Shown piece after piece: positions 9,637 through 17,896 of a stretch of DNA of 43,907 nt. The position numbers and the translations under genes were made by a program. The DNA comes from an uncultured Alphaproteobacteria bacterium (GTDB lineage: Bacteria > Pseudomonadota > Alphaproteobacteria > Rs-D84): contig CALXLO010000007.1 of NCBI GenBank assembly GCA_944389235.1, positions 1 to 43,907 on the forward strand. The letters are read 5' to 3'. Numbering within the stretch: the stretch's first letter is position 1; each line of letters begins with the position of its first letter. The notes beneath the pieces are model-generated. The model was not told the origin of the DNA. It did no database searches and saw only the letters and a list, made by a program, of their open reading frames with translations.

Positions 9637-10617
9637 ATGAAATGTAGGAACCTGTTGTTTTTATCACTGTTGTCTTGCTTGGCGGCTGTGCCGGCGCGCG
9701 CAAATTGGGAATATGCGGGAATTTATGTTGGCGATGGTACTTATATGGATGACGGCAGTCGTTTTACCATGTCTGTTCGCGGGGGGGCATCTTTTGGATA
9801 TGGCAGTATAAAAAACAACATTGGTGAATTAACCCCGTTATATTATATTAATGATACCCAGACAGAAATAATGCCGTATTTGGCGTATGAACAATGTCGC
9901 GCCAGTGGCGAATGCAGTAATTTTAGCCCGGCTGGGTATATAAACCTGGGAAATTTGCCCGCAACCCAGAATTTTGAAGCATTTGCATTCGCAGCAGGGG
10001 CCAGTGTCGGTTGGACTTTACCGAATGCTGCCCAATGGCGGATTGAGGCTGGCTGGGACCACATCGCGCAATCGGAATATAATTCTTCGCCGTTTGTTCG
10101 CGGCATGGCGGAATTATTCAGTGGTGCGGCGGCGGGCATCAGTGCAGAAATTTCCAGTGGCGCTGTTCAATCAACAGTTGCAACAGATATCATCAGCGTG
10201 ATGGCGTTTTATGATTTTTATGATGGTATTCAAAAGCCTATGCGTACGGTTATACCGTATGTCGGATTTGGTGTCGGGTATGCAGATATCAAGACGGTGT
10301 TAAATATGTCTGACCCGTATGGTGATTTGTCGTCTGTATACGAATTGGGACAATATGGTGAACGGGCATCAGAACTGGATGCGGTGTCATTTTATCGTTC
10401 GGAAACAAATTCTTCGAATGTTGCAGCATTGGCGGCATTAGGATTGTCGTATGGCATAACGCAATCAATATTTTTTGATTTTGGTGCGCGGGTTGCCTAT
10501 GTGCCTAAAATCAGATGGACTTTAAGCAACAGCGATGGTACATTGCATCGCGATTGGTTCAGCACAAATGGTACGATATATGCCAATATAATGCTGGGGG
10601 TGCGGTTTGAATTTTAA
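9637..10617 (+). CDS. outer-membrane beta-barrel protein
   Basis: 326 residues with a signal peptide ending near PARA-NWEY. The body is rich in alternating hydrophobic strands, with glycine- and aromatic-rich turns such as VIPYVGFGVGYADI and FFDFGARVAYVP. It ends GVRFEF, a C-terminal phenylalanine typical of barrels recognised by the BAM complex. It resembles opacity/Omp25-type surface proteins, but I cannot name it. It has its own leaderless promoter and its own terminator. Confidence 0.75.
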   Translation: MKCRNLLFLSLLSCLAAVPARANWEYAGIYVGDGTYMDDGSRFTMSVRGGASFGYGSIKNNIGELTPLYYINDTQTEIMPYLAYEQCRASGECSNFSPAGYINLGNLPATQNFEAFAFAAGASVGWTLPNAAQWRIEAGWDHIAQSEYNSSPFVRGMAELFSGAAAGISAEISSGAVQSTVATDIISVMAFYDFYDGIQKPMRTVIPYVGFGVGYADIKTVLNMSDPYGDLSSVYELGQYGERASELDAVSFYRSETNSSNVAALAALGLSYGITQSIFFDFGARVAYVPKIRWTLSNSDGTLHRDWFSTNGTIYANIMLGVRFEF

Positions 10618-10630
10618 TGGTAATAAAACT

Positions 10631-10656
10631 TGCCCGTATATTACGGGCATTTTTTA
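10631..10656 (+). terminator. intrinsic terminator of the outer-membrane gene
   Basis: TGCCCGTA (10631-10638) pairs with TACGGGCA (10642-10649) around a TAT loop, followed by six Ts. Confidence 0.88.
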
Positions 10657-10676
10657 TTACCAATGTTTTATAAAGC

Positions 10677-10904
10677 AAAATAAAAACCACCATTTTCATT
10701 TTGGTGGTCAGGAGGTTGAGAACAATCAACAGAATTGTGTCGCGTATTCTTTGGTTATTTCGCGAACCCTCCTGACCTAAGTATCGTATGTTCAGGAGCT
10801 TGTTTTTCGTCGTAAAATTAAAATCGGCGTTGACCACCAATTTTTAATATTCAGACGCTGTTGAACGGGTTCCCACACCCTGTGTCGGCGCACATAGACC
10901 GGCA
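10677..10904 (-). ncRNA. structured RNA copy 1 (unrecognised family), free-standing
   Basis: Predicted transcript of about 228 nt in the convergent gap after comM. In transcript order: hairpin Pa (10904-10883), hairpin Pb (GGGT...ACCC, 10880-10867), long hairpin Pc (10858-10808), strand C CTCCTGA (10798-10792), strand B GGTCAGGAGGGTT (10777-10765), two small hairpins, strand A AACCTCCTGACC (10717-10706), and terminator ACCACC-loop-GGTGGT plus T run (10708-10677). B can pair with C or with A. A shares its last three bases with the terminator. Copies 2 and 3 (near 26.7 and 32.7 kb) have the same layout. No gene lies downstream on this strand, which favours a free sRNA or an orphaned leader. Confidence 0.75.
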
Positions 10905-10909
10905 TGACT

Positions 10910-10938
10910 ATCTTAGCGTTATGATTTTGGTATTGCAA
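10910..10938 (-). promoter_or_regulatory. promoter of structured RNA copy 1
   Basis: Minus-strand TTGCAA (10938-10933), a 17-base spacer, and TAAGAT (10915-10910), 5-7 bases before the first hairpin. Confidence 0.6.
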
Positions 10939-10964
10939 GACGAAAGTGTAAAAATTTTTTAGGC

Positions 10965-12482
10965 TTATATTCCATACTTGCCACGATTTATGGGGCGATA
11001 TGATAAAGCCTCGGTCAAATCGGGCATTTCAATGTTTTCAGCACCGCGCAAGTCAGCAATTGTTCGTGCAATACGGCGTATACGGTTATATCCGCGGGCA
11101 GACATTCCCATTTTTTGTGCGGCATCATTCAAAAATTTTGTTAGTTCATCAGATAACGGTGCGGCTGTATCCAGTGCGGAACCGTCCAGGTGCGCGTTTG
11201 GTATTCCTTGGCGTGCAATTTGCCGCGCGCGTGCGGCAACAACGCGTGCACGAATTTGTGCACTGGTTTCTGTTGGTGTGTCAGAATTGTTATTCATATC
11301 CCACGGATTTACAGGGTCAACATCAACATGCAAATCAATTCTGTCCAGCAGTGGACCAGATATTTTATTCTGATACGCTTCGGCACAGCGCGGTGCGCGC
11401 GAACAAGACAATGCTGCATTTCCCAAATGACCACATGGACACGGATTCATGGCGGCGATTAATTGAAAACGCGCCGGATATGTCGCAGTGCGCTTTGCAC
11501 GCGAAATCATTATTTTGCCAGCCTCCATCGGTTGTCGCAATATTTCCAGTGTTGAACGATTAAATTCCGGTAATTCGTCCAAGAACAATACGCCATTATG
11601 TGCCAATGATATTTCACCAGGTCGTGCGTCTGCGCCACCACCGGCCAATGATACCGCGCTGGATGTATGATGAACACTGCGAAATGGTCGTGTTGTAATC
11701 AGTGTTTGACCATTCAGTTGCCCGGCAATAGAATATATTATTGATGTTTCCAGAATTTCATCTGGGGTCATTTCTGGTAAAATTGTCGGCAGTCGTGATG
11801 CCAGCATTGTTTTCCCAGACCCCGGCGGTCCAACCATCAGCATTGCATGTCCACCGGCCGCAGCGATTTCCAATGCGCGTTTTGCCGCGGCTTGACCGTG
11901 TACTTCGGCCATATCTATGTTTTGTATTGTTGTGGTGGTATGGGGTGCTACTTGGGGTACGGGTAAAATTTGACTGCCTTTGAAATGGTTTATTAATTCC
12001 AGTACATGAAACGGTGCCAATATGTTTGTATGACCCGCCCATCGTGCTTCGGTTCCTTGGGTGCCGGGGCATATTATGCCCATGTTATGCGCATTTGCCC
12101 AAACACTGGTTGGTAAAACACCGTCTGTTTTAACAATGGCACCGTTCAGACCAACTTCGCCAATTATTACATATTTGCTTAATTCGTTTTCTGGCAACAC
12201 ACCAATTGCGCACAGTATCCCACATAGTATCGGCAGGTCAAAGTGTGAACCAGATTTTTCAACATCGGCTGGCGACAGGTTTACAGTTAATCGCTTTGGC
12301 GGTAAAGATAAATTTAACGCAGACAAAACATTTCTGATTCTTTCCGCAGATTCTTTGACCGCGCGGTCTGCCAGTCCGATTATATTAAATTCTGGGCGCG
12401 CAAGACCAGTTGACAGTTGAACTTGGACATCAATTGGTGTTGCGTCCATTCCATTAAATATGATTGAATTCAAAGAAATCAT
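10965..12482 (-). CDS. comM: Mg-chelatase-like AAA+ protein ComM/YifB
   Basis: 505 residues. It has an N-terminal Lon-like ChlI fold (about 20-145), an AAA+ domain with Walker A GPPGSGKT (about 218) and Walker B LFLDELPEF, and a C-terminal Mg-chelatase domain with a cysteine cluster (NPCPCGHLGN, CSRAPRC). Family knowledge: ComM is a helicase that promotes branch migration during integration of transformed DNA. Upstream on this strand are TTGAAT-N17-TAATAT and then 6 bases to the ATG, so a leaderless mRNA is likely. The gene is divergent from lepB. Confidence 0.93.
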   Translation of the reverse strand: MISLNSIIFNGMDATPIDVQVQLSTGLARPEFNIIGLADRAVKESAERIRNVLSALNLSLPPKRLTVNLSPADVEKSGSHFDLPILCGILCAIGVLPENELSKYVIIGEVGLNGAIVKTDGVLPTSVWANAHNMGIICPGTQGTEARWAGHTNILAPFHVLELINHFKGSQILPVPQVAPHTTTTIQNIDMAEVHGQAAAKRALEIAAAGGHAMLMVGPPGSGKTMLASRLPTILPEMTPDEILETSIIYSIAGQLNGQTLITTRPFRSVHHTSSAVSLAGGGADARPGEISLAHNGVLFLDELPEFNRSTLEILRQPMEAGKIMISRAKRTATYPARFQLIAAMNPCPCGHLGNAALSCSRAPRCAEAYQNKISGPLLDRIDLHVDVDPVNPWDMNNNSDTPTETSAQIRARVVAARARQIARQGIPNAHLDGSALDTAAPLSDELTKFLNDAAQKMGMSARGYNRIRRIARTIADLRGAENIEMPDLTEALSYRPINRGKYGI

Positions 12483-12552
12483 ATTCGCATATTAAAACTT
12501 GCGCAAAATCAATTCAAGTTATAAAATGTCCCGAACAAAGGGGATAAAAATC

Positions 12553-13440
12553 ATGCCAGCCAAAAAAAAGACAAATGTTGCACGCGATTGGTTCAATACT
12601 ATATTTTATGGCGTGTTGATTGCAATTGCGTTTCGCAGTTTCTTGCTAGAACCATTTAATATACCATCTGGGTCAATGATACCGACACTGCATGTTGGCG
12701 ACCATATTTTTGTTGAAAAGTGGCCGTATGGATATTCGCGGTATTCTTTCCCGTTTGGGTCGTGGCATTTGTGGAATGGGCGTTTCTGGGGGCACGAACC
12801 AGATGTTGGTGATGTTATTGTTTTTCGTAATCCAATTAATGAATCGCAAGATTATGTCAAGCGTCTGATTGGGAAACCGGGTGATACAGTTCAAATGATT
12901 GCGGGTCGGTTGTATATAAATGGTGAAATGGTGCCGCGTGAAAATCCGCGCCCGTATGTTGTGGCAAACTTACCAAAATCTTTGCGCAGTGCGGGGTATT
13001 ATATACCTGAAAAAAAGATGAAAATAGACGGTAATAAAATATGGGTTGATAACAAGCCTGCGGATTTTAATTACACAATTGAATACAAAGATGATAAATT
13101 TTGTCGTGCAAACGAATGGGCGTGTGGCGTATTCGAAGCAACTGAATATACAGAAACATTACCAAACGGTGTTCAGCATAGCATCATAGAAATGTCTGAT
13201 AATGCGCGTTTTGATGATACTATGTTGTTTACAGTACCGGAAAATCATTATTTCTTTATGGGCGATAATCGCGATAACAGTGGCGACAGTCGTGCAGATA
13301 TTGGTTATGTCCCGCGTGATAATGTCTTGGGGCCGGTGTGGTTTATATGGTATTCGCATAATTATTATTCACCAATGTTGGCATTTTGGAACTGGGGTAA
13401 AAAAATGCGTTGGGACAGATTTGGAATGGGGATAGACTAA
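12553..13440 (+). CDS. lepB: signal peptidase I LepB
   Basis: 295-residue membrane-anchored protease that cleaves signal peptides of exported proteins at the periplasmic face. One membrane segment (about 14-34) precedes box B PSGSMIPT (nucleophile Ser) and YVKRLIGKPGD (general-base Lys); box E is MGDNRDNSGDSR. A non-conserved insertion of about 100 residues sits between the last two boxes, as in many Gram-negative enzymes. I chose the ATG at 12553 because AGGGG lies 9 bases upstream; earlier in-frame starts lack a site. It forms a unit with rnc and secG, a common alphaproteobacterial order for lepB-rnc. Confidence 0.94.
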   Translation: MPAKKKTNVARDWFNTIFYGVLIAIAFRSFLLEPFNIPSGSMIPTLHVGDHIFVEKWPYGYSRYSFPFGSWHLWNGRFWGHEPDVGDVIVFRNPINESQDYVKRLIGKPGDTVQMIAGRLYINGEMVPRENPRPYVVANLPKSLRSAGYYIPEKKMKIDGNKIWVDNKPADFNYTIEYKDDKFCRANEWACGVFEATEYTETLPNGVQHSIIEMSDNARFDDTMLFTVPENHYFFMGDNRDNSGDSRADIGYVPRDNVLGPVWFIWYSHNYYSPMLAFWNWGKKMRWDRFGMGID

Positions 13441-13441
13441 A

Positions 13442-14089
13442 TTGATAAAACTAAATTATACTTTCAAAAATCCAGAACTGTTGGATTTAGCGTTAACGCA
13501 AAGTGGCGCAAATGCCCAGTGTAATAACGAACGACTGGAATTTGTAGGCGACCGTGTGTTGGGATTGGCGGTTGCCGGATTGCTGTATGATATGTTTCCA
13601 TCAGAAAGCGAAGGCGAATTAGCGCGGCGGCACGCTATGTTGGTGTCGACAGAAACACTGGCGCATGTTGCCGCGATTTTAGGTGTTGATAAATGTGTGC
13701 GTCATGGTCATATTACAGCAGGGCGGAATCAGCATATTTTTGCCGACGCGACCGAGGCTGTATTTGGTGCCATATTTATTGACGGTGGTTTTGATGCAGC
13801 ATGTAAAGTTATTGTTGATATTTGGCGTGATTTAGCGGCCGCAGATGTTATTGCCCCCAAAGATGCAAAAACTGCGCTGCAAGAATTGGTACAAAAATCA
13901 GATGGCGGCGCATTACCTGTATATGAATATCTAGAACCGGTCGGCGCGTCGCACAGTCCGGTGTTTAATGTGCGGGTATCTGCGATGGGGCATACCGCAA
14001 CGGCATGTGGCGCATCCAAGAAAGCGGCCAGTACCGCCGCCGCCGAAGAATTGTTGAAAATCCTTGCAATTTCAGGGCAGGGCATATAA
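13442..14089 (+). CDS. rnc: ribonuclease III
   Basis: 215-residue double-strand RNase that processes rRNA precursors and structured RNAs. The signature NERLEFVGDRVLGL holds the metal-binding Glu and Asp; the second acidic set is in FADATEAVFGAIF. A dsRNA-binding domain occupies about 145-212 (DAKTALQELVQ... to KKAASTAAAEELL). The start is TTG at 13442, one base after the lepB stop, with GGGGATAG just upstream inside lepB, so translation is probably coupled. Its presence matters for the long stems of the structured RNAs in this window. Confidence 0.93.
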   Translation: MIKLNYTFKNPELLDLALTQSGANAQCNNERLEFVGDRVLGLAVAGLLYDMFPSESEGELARRHAMLVSTETLAHVAAILGVDKCVRHGHITAGRNQHIFADATEAVFGAIFIDGGFDAACKVIVDIWRDLAAADVIAPKDAKTALQELVQKSDGGALPVYEYLEPVGASHSPVFNVRVSAMGHTATACGASKKAASTAAAEELLKILAISGQGI

Positions 14090-14121
14090 AATTAATCGCA
14101 AATAAACAAAGGGTTTTATAT

Positions 14122-14472
14122 ATGTTTACTATATTATTGGTTTTATTAATAATTGTCGCGATATTGATGATAGGCATTATTTTGTTGCAAAAATCCGAAG
14201 GCAGCGGTATGTCCGGTTCGTCTGCGGCATCTATGTTTGGTGGTGCGCTGACCGGTGCGGCGGCGGGTAATTTCTTGACCCGTGCGACAGCGATTTTGGC
14301 AACTTTGTTTTTTGTTTTATGTGCGGCATTGGCATTAGTGTCATCAAAGTCTGATATGGCATCACAACAAAGTAATTTACGCCAAGAATTAATTGAACAA
14401 ACAGCGGCAGATACAACATTGCCGACAACAAACATAACCCCAGATGGTGCATCAGACGCAATCCCAGAATAA
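14122..14472 (+). CDS. secG: preprotein translocase subunit SecG
   Basis: 116 residues with the SecG pattern: first membrane helix TILLVLLIIVAILMIGIILLQ, the loop KSEGSGMSGSSAASMFGG, then a second helix TRATAILATLFFVLCAALAL. SecG assists SecYE in protein export. An AAAGGG site lies 8 bases before the chosen ATG; an upstream in-frame start would overlap rnc. A bidirectional terminator follows. Confidence 0.92.
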   Translation: MFTILLVLLIIVAILMIGIILLQKSEGSGMSGSSAASMFGGALTGAAAGNFLTRATAILATLFFVLCAALALVSSKSDMASQQSNLRQELIEQTAADTTLPTTNITPDGASDAIPE

Positions 14473-14523
14473 TAATATCTGTTTGTCGGATAAAACAATC
14501 GTGTGTCAAGCACGGTAAATACA

Positions 14524-14560
14524 GAAAAAAATATCCTGCATTTTGCAGGATATTTTTTAT
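14524..14560. terminator. bidirectional intrinsic terminator
   Basis: ATATCCTGCA (14531-14540) pairs with TGCAGGATAT (14544-14553), flanked by A and T runs. It separates secG from the convergent small membrane gene. Confidence 0.88.
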
Positions 14561-14563
14561 AAT

Positions 14564-14833
14564 TTATTTTTTAGATGATTTCTTTTTTGCAGGTTTCTTG
14601 GCTGTGGGCTTTTTCACAGTTGCGGAAACGGTCTTTTTACCAGAAAATTCATTCTTAAATTCTTTGTACAGCATCATGATGCAAACATACGCAATCAATG
14701 CGCTGAATGCTGTTATTAATCCATATATTAACCCGTCCGAGAAAAATGCAAAAAATATAACCGCAACAATTAATACGATTGTATACCCCAGGTTTTTACC
14801 GAAAACCCTTAAAATTCTTTCAAAAGTGTTCAT
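14564..14833 (-). CDS. small membrane protein with lysine-rich tail
   Basis: 89 residues of unknown function. Two adjacent hydrophobic helices (about 15-31 and 34-56) are followed by a basic tail of KKPTAKKPAKK type. The tail could touch nucleic acid or acidic lipids; this is inference. An AAAAGGA site precedes the ATG. Terminators on both sides make it a single-gene unit. Confidence 0.7.
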   Translation of the reverse strand: MNTFERILRVFGKNLGYTIVLIVAVIFFAFFSDGLIYGLITAFSALIAYVCIMMLYKEFKNEFSGKKTVSATVKKPTAKKPAKKKSSKK

Positions 14834-14894
14834 ATTTTGTCCTTTTGGTTGAACGGATATATTATATCATATTTTGCATAAAAAATCCATAAAA

Positions 14895-14926
14895 AACAGA
14901 CTGCTAAAAAACAGTCTGTTTTATTT
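14895..14926. terminator. intrinsic terminator, usable on both strands
   Basis: AACAGACTG (14895-14903) pairs with CAGTCTGTT (14912-14920), with T runs on both strands. It ends the bactofilin-like gene on the minus strand. Confidence 0.8.
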
Positions 14927-14963
14927 TCACAGGGAGTATGAAAATTATCTTTGTCAGAATATT

Positions 14964-15734
14964 TTATAATATTACCTGACCACCAATGCGCGCTGTGCGT
15001 GGAATTGGTCCAAATGAAGAACGCGGGCTGACATAAATATTACCACGAACGGTAAAGTCGCCACAAAATTGCAACATTCCGACATCGCGCAAGAATAAAT
15101 TACCGTCTATCTGCATGTTGCATGGTAATGTATATTTTCCCATGTTTTGTAAATACAGGTTGCCGTGAACCGTGTCGCCATCGTGCAACATTGTTGCTGC
15201 GCCACGACTGTCAACAATGACATCGCCGTACATAGTTTTACCAATGCGCGCTGTTTGACATTTTGCAACATGGTCTGGACGAACATGGGCGACATTAATT
15301 GGTGCGTCAATCAATTTGCGCGTTTTTGCATCGTGTTGCAACGGCAGACTGGGCACTGTACGCGGGCGTACAATACGCTGAATATTTGTTTCAGAAATAT
15401 TTACTTGGGTGTTTGTTATGCTTGAAACTTCATTTTGTGCAACCAGTACAACATCGGATTTGTTATACCCAGTCAGATTGATAATTAATATAGAAAACAA
15501 TACAATTATGGCACATAACAAGGTTATATTTGCTAAACCAACCAAATTAATGCCGCAAATCCATGACCATGCGCGTTTTGCAGCACGACCAATTGCACGA
15601 AACGGTACGCATATCGCGTTCCAAACGCGCGGCCAAAACGATGATTTTTTTGCCGTTTGTGTTTTATTTGTGCGACGGCGTTTTTTTTGCTCTACGCGTT
15701 TAGCGGCAATTTTCATTTTTAATTTTTTGAACAT
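14964..15734 (-). CDS. membrane-anchored bactofilin-like protein
   Basis: 256 residues. A very basic N-terminus (residues 1-35) leads to a membrane segment (about 65-88, VGLANITLLCAIIVLFSILIIN), then a spacer. A C-terminal region (about 160-255) has short repeated strands of the form GDVIV, GNLYLQN, GNLFLRD, GNIYVSP, like the right-handed beta-helix of bactofilins. Bactofilins polymerise into cell-shape and envelope scaffolds. Canonical ones are soluble and smaller, so the link is structural inference. An AGAGG site lies before the ATG, and the promoter upstream carries three tandem TTGACA boxes. Confidence 0.6.
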   Translation of the reverse strand: MFKKLKMKIAAKRVEQKKRRRTNKTQTAKKSSFWPRVWNAICVPFRAIGRAAKRAWSWICGINLVGLANITLLCAIIVLFSILIINLTGYNKSDVVLVAQNEVSSITNTQVNISETNIQRIVRPRTVPSLPLQHDAKTRKLIDAPINVAHVRPDHVAKCQTARIGKTMYGDVIVDSRGAATMLHDGDTVHGNLYLQNMGKYTLPCNMQIDGNLFLRDVGMLQFCGDFTVRGNIYVSPRSSFGPIPRTARIGGQVIL

Positions 15735-15770
15735 TACATAACCTCTTGATTGGTTGTTATCTTTGTATTT

Positions 15771-15822
15771 ATTATGGTCTAAAAATAATATTTGTCAAGT
15801 ATTTTGTCAATATTTTTGTCAA
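15771..15822 (-). promoter_or_regulatory. promoter with three tandem TTGACA boxes 12 bases apart
   Basis: On the minus strand TTGACA occurs at 15822-15817, 15810-15805 and 15798-15793, each 12 bases from the next and followed by A-rich spacers. The last box pairs with CATAAT (15776-15771) over a 16-base spacer and would drive the bactofilin-like gene. Confidence 0.6.
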
Positions 15823-15848
15823 TGTGCTTTTTGTGGGACAGTTTGAAT

Positions 15849-15878
15849 TTGACGGGGCAGTGTGTTTTGTTATATGAT
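15849..15878 (+). promoter_or_regulatory. leaderless promoter of the lipoprotein hydrolase
   Basis: TTGACG (15849-15854), an 18-base spacer, and TATGAT (15873-15878), then 7 bases to the ATG at 15886. Confidence 0.6.
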
Positions 15879-15885
15879 TATTTGT

Positions 15886-16617
15886 ATGTCGCGTTTTGCG
15901 CTGATGTTATTATTTCTATTATCTGGGTGTGTGGCAGATTGGCGCGCGCCTGATGATTTTATATATCGCCCGATTAAGACAGAATTTTTTGATATCGCGT
16001 CTTGGCAACACATAACAGATGATACCAGTCCAATCCATATTTACATAGAAGGTGATGGTCATTCTTTTAATGCAGATGGCGTGCCCACAGATGACCCGAC
16101 ACCGCATGATACCGTTTTGCGTGATATGGCGATGTCTGATAATTCGGCAAATGTTGTATATCTGGCGCGGCCATGTCAATTTATAATGTCGCCGTCGTGT
16201 ACGCAATCTGATTGGACAGATGGGCGGTTTTCTGCACGGGTTATAGATTCCATGGCTGATGCTGTTGCGTCTGTGGCGGACAATCGGCAAATTATATTAA
16301 TCGGTTATTCGGGTGGGGCAATGGTTTCTGGGTTAATAATAAATAATAATCCGGATTTAGATGTTATCCAGTGGATAACAATTGCAGGGGTTTTGAATCA
16401 TACCGCATGGACAGAATATTTTGGTGATTCACCGCTGACAAAATCATTAAATATGGATGTTGTACCAGATGTTCCGCAAATCCATTATGTCGGTTCAGAT
16501 GATGCCGTTGTCCCACCAGATTTGATTCAGATTCCAAGTATTGCAGATAATAGAATTATCGTTCCAAATGCGGTACATGGCGATTTTGGTGATTTAAGAT
16601 TAGATTTTATATATTGA
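15886..16617 (+). CDS. lipoprotein alpha/beta hydrolase
   Basis: 243 residues with lipoprotein signal MSRFALMLLFLLSGC. The alpha/beta hydrolase features are the HIYIEGDGHSF strand near the oxyanion region, nucleophile elbow IGYSGGA, a late Asp in VGSDDAVVP, and His in NAVHGDF. It probably hydrolyses an ester in the envelope; the substrate is unknown. I chose this ATG because TATGAT sits exactly 7 bases before it. A GTG at 15862 would spoil the signal peptide. Confidence 0.75.
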   Translation: MSRFALMLLFLLSGCVADWRAPDDFIYRPIKTEFFDIASWQHITDDTSPIHIYIEGDGHSFNADGVPTDDPTPHDTVLRDMAMSDNSANVVYLARPCQFIMSPSCTQSDWTDGRFSARVIDSMADAVASVADNRQIILIGYSGGAMVSGLIINNNPDLDVIQWITIAGVLNHTAWTEYFGDSPLTKSLNMDVVPDVPQIHYVGSDDAVVPPDLIQIPSIADNRIIVPNAVHGDFGDLRLDFIY

Positions 16618-16652
16618 CAAAATAAATAAAAAGTATTAAATAAAGGGATGTT

Positions 16653-17420
16653 ATGAACAATATAAATGTTTTACCGATTTTCAATCAAGCGGCCCCTGGA
16701 ATATGGGAAGATTTCTTGCGAATTCGTGCATTTGCAATGCGGCATATTTATAATCATCATGTATCGCATGCAGAAACTGTTGCGCTGCGTAATGAATATG
16801 AATTAAATTGGCGGCGACGCGGTTTTAACTTTGCGTTTGGCGCATACGACGGTACTGATTTAATTGGATTTGTTAACGGCGATTGTTGCGACCGTGTTGC
16901 GACAATTCGCGGACTGTATGTATTGCCGGAATGTATGTCGAAACATGTTGGTTCAACATTATTAAAGTCTGCGGAAAATACAGGTGCAATTGCGGCGCGT
17001 GAACTGGATTTAGTGTCTTTGCTGAAATCGCGCGGTTTTTATGAACATAACGGTTATACCCCAATCATGCACGGCAGCAATCGGTACAGCAAAAAAATTC
17101 GTAATCGTGTGCAGTGCAAGACAGTGCCGGTATTTTATTCTATACCGTCGTTTACGCGGGCATGTCGTCAAATATCTGTGTTTAATAAAACAGAATTTAA
17201 CCCAGGTATGATAAATCAAGAACATACGCCGATGTTTGCATATCTAGATGTCGATTCAATCCCCCAGGGTTTCGCATTCACAGATGATGCAACGACATCG
17301 CGTGCGTATGTTGCCCAGCATCAACCAACAGATTTTATTGCTAAACGCCTGCATCGCGCATGCAATGCGTGGATTGCGGCATATAAACAAATTAATAATA
17401 AAACAAATGGTTCCAGATAA
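16653..17420 (+). CDS. GNAT-family acetyltransferase with C-terminal extension
   Basis: 255 residues. The N-terminal half (about 10-140) has GNAT features: a LIGFVNG beta strand, IRGLYVLPECMSKHVGSTLL (acetyl-CoA loop region) and SRGFYEHNGYTP near the domain end. The region between the CoA helix and the last strand is unusually short. The C-terminal 110 residues are not recognisable. The substrate is unknown. An AAAGGGA site precedes the ATG. It overlaps the next gene by 14 bases, so the two are translated together. Confidence 0.7.
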   Translation: MNNINVLPIFNQAAPGIWEDFLRIRAFAMRHIYNHHVSHAETVALRNEYELNWRRRGFNFAFGAYDGTDLIGFVNGDCCDRVATIRGLYVLPECMSKHVGSTLLKSAENTGAIAARELDLVSLLKSRGFYEHNGYTPIMHGSNRYSKKIRNRVQCKTVPVFYSIPSFTRACRQISVFNKTEFNPGMINQEHTPMFAYLDVDSIPQGFAFTDDATTSRAYVAQHQPTDFIAKRLHRACNAWIAAYKQINNKTNGSR

Positions 17421-17838
17421 AATCCCAGATACTGTCCCAGGACGCATAGAATATTTATCACACTGTACCAGTGCGGAATGGGAATCGTTGTGCAAGGGGT
17501 GTGGATTGTGTTGTCTGTGTAAATATGCTTTGCGTGATGGTGTCTGTTATTCGCGCATGGCGTGTAATTGGCTGGATTTGAAAACGCATCATTGTACAAT
17601 ATACGCACATCGTAATGAAATGCCGTTTTGTAATAAGATTTCTGTGGATATGATATTACATGACGGGGTATTGCCAGATACATGCGGATATCGTGAGTTT
17701 ATTTTTGGTAAATCGAACAAAAAAATCAGCGTTGATTTTTCTGATGTGATACATTTACAAGATGCGTACACCAAGAAAATAGAATTTATAAAAATGTTGA
17801 TACCAGAATCAATAAATTGGTGCGGTCGTCAAAGATAA
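17407..17838 (+). CDS. YkgJ/YcgN-type cysteine-cluster protein
   Basis: 143 residues of the UPF0260/YkgJ group, which is thought to bind zinc or an iron-sulfur cluster. The signature is CKGCGLCCLCKY, followed by C in GVCYSRMAC and CTIYAHRNEMPFC and a late CGY. The length is close to E. coli YcgN. I chose the ATG at 17407, whose protein MVPDKIPDTV... begins like the family; upstream in-frame codons lie within the previous gene. A strong terminator follows. Confidence 0.8.
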   Translation: MVPDKIPDTVPGRIEYLSHCTSAEWESLCKGCGLCCLCKYALRDGVCYSRMACNWLDLKTHHCTIYAHRNEMPFCNKISVDMILHDGVLPDTCGYREFIFGKSNKKISVDFSDVIHLQDAYTKKIEFIKMLIPESINWCGRQR

Positions 17839-17850
17839 GAATTAATTATA

Positions 17851-17880
17851 AAACCCCGCAATTTTATATGCGGGGTTTAT
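17851..17880. terminator. bidirectional intrinsic terminator
   Basis: AAACCCCGCA (17851-17860) pairs with TGCGGGGTTT (17869-17878), with T-rich tails on both strands. It separates the YkgJ gene from groEL. Confidence 0.9.
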
Positions 17881-17896
17881 TATTTTAAGTAATGAT

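Noticed and set aside
10677-10904. Structured RNA copy 1 as a retron, or as the end of an insertion sequence
   Set aside because: There is no reverse transcriptase or transposase nearby and no target duplication. The copies differ by compensatory stem changes and keep separate promoters, which fits RNA genes better.
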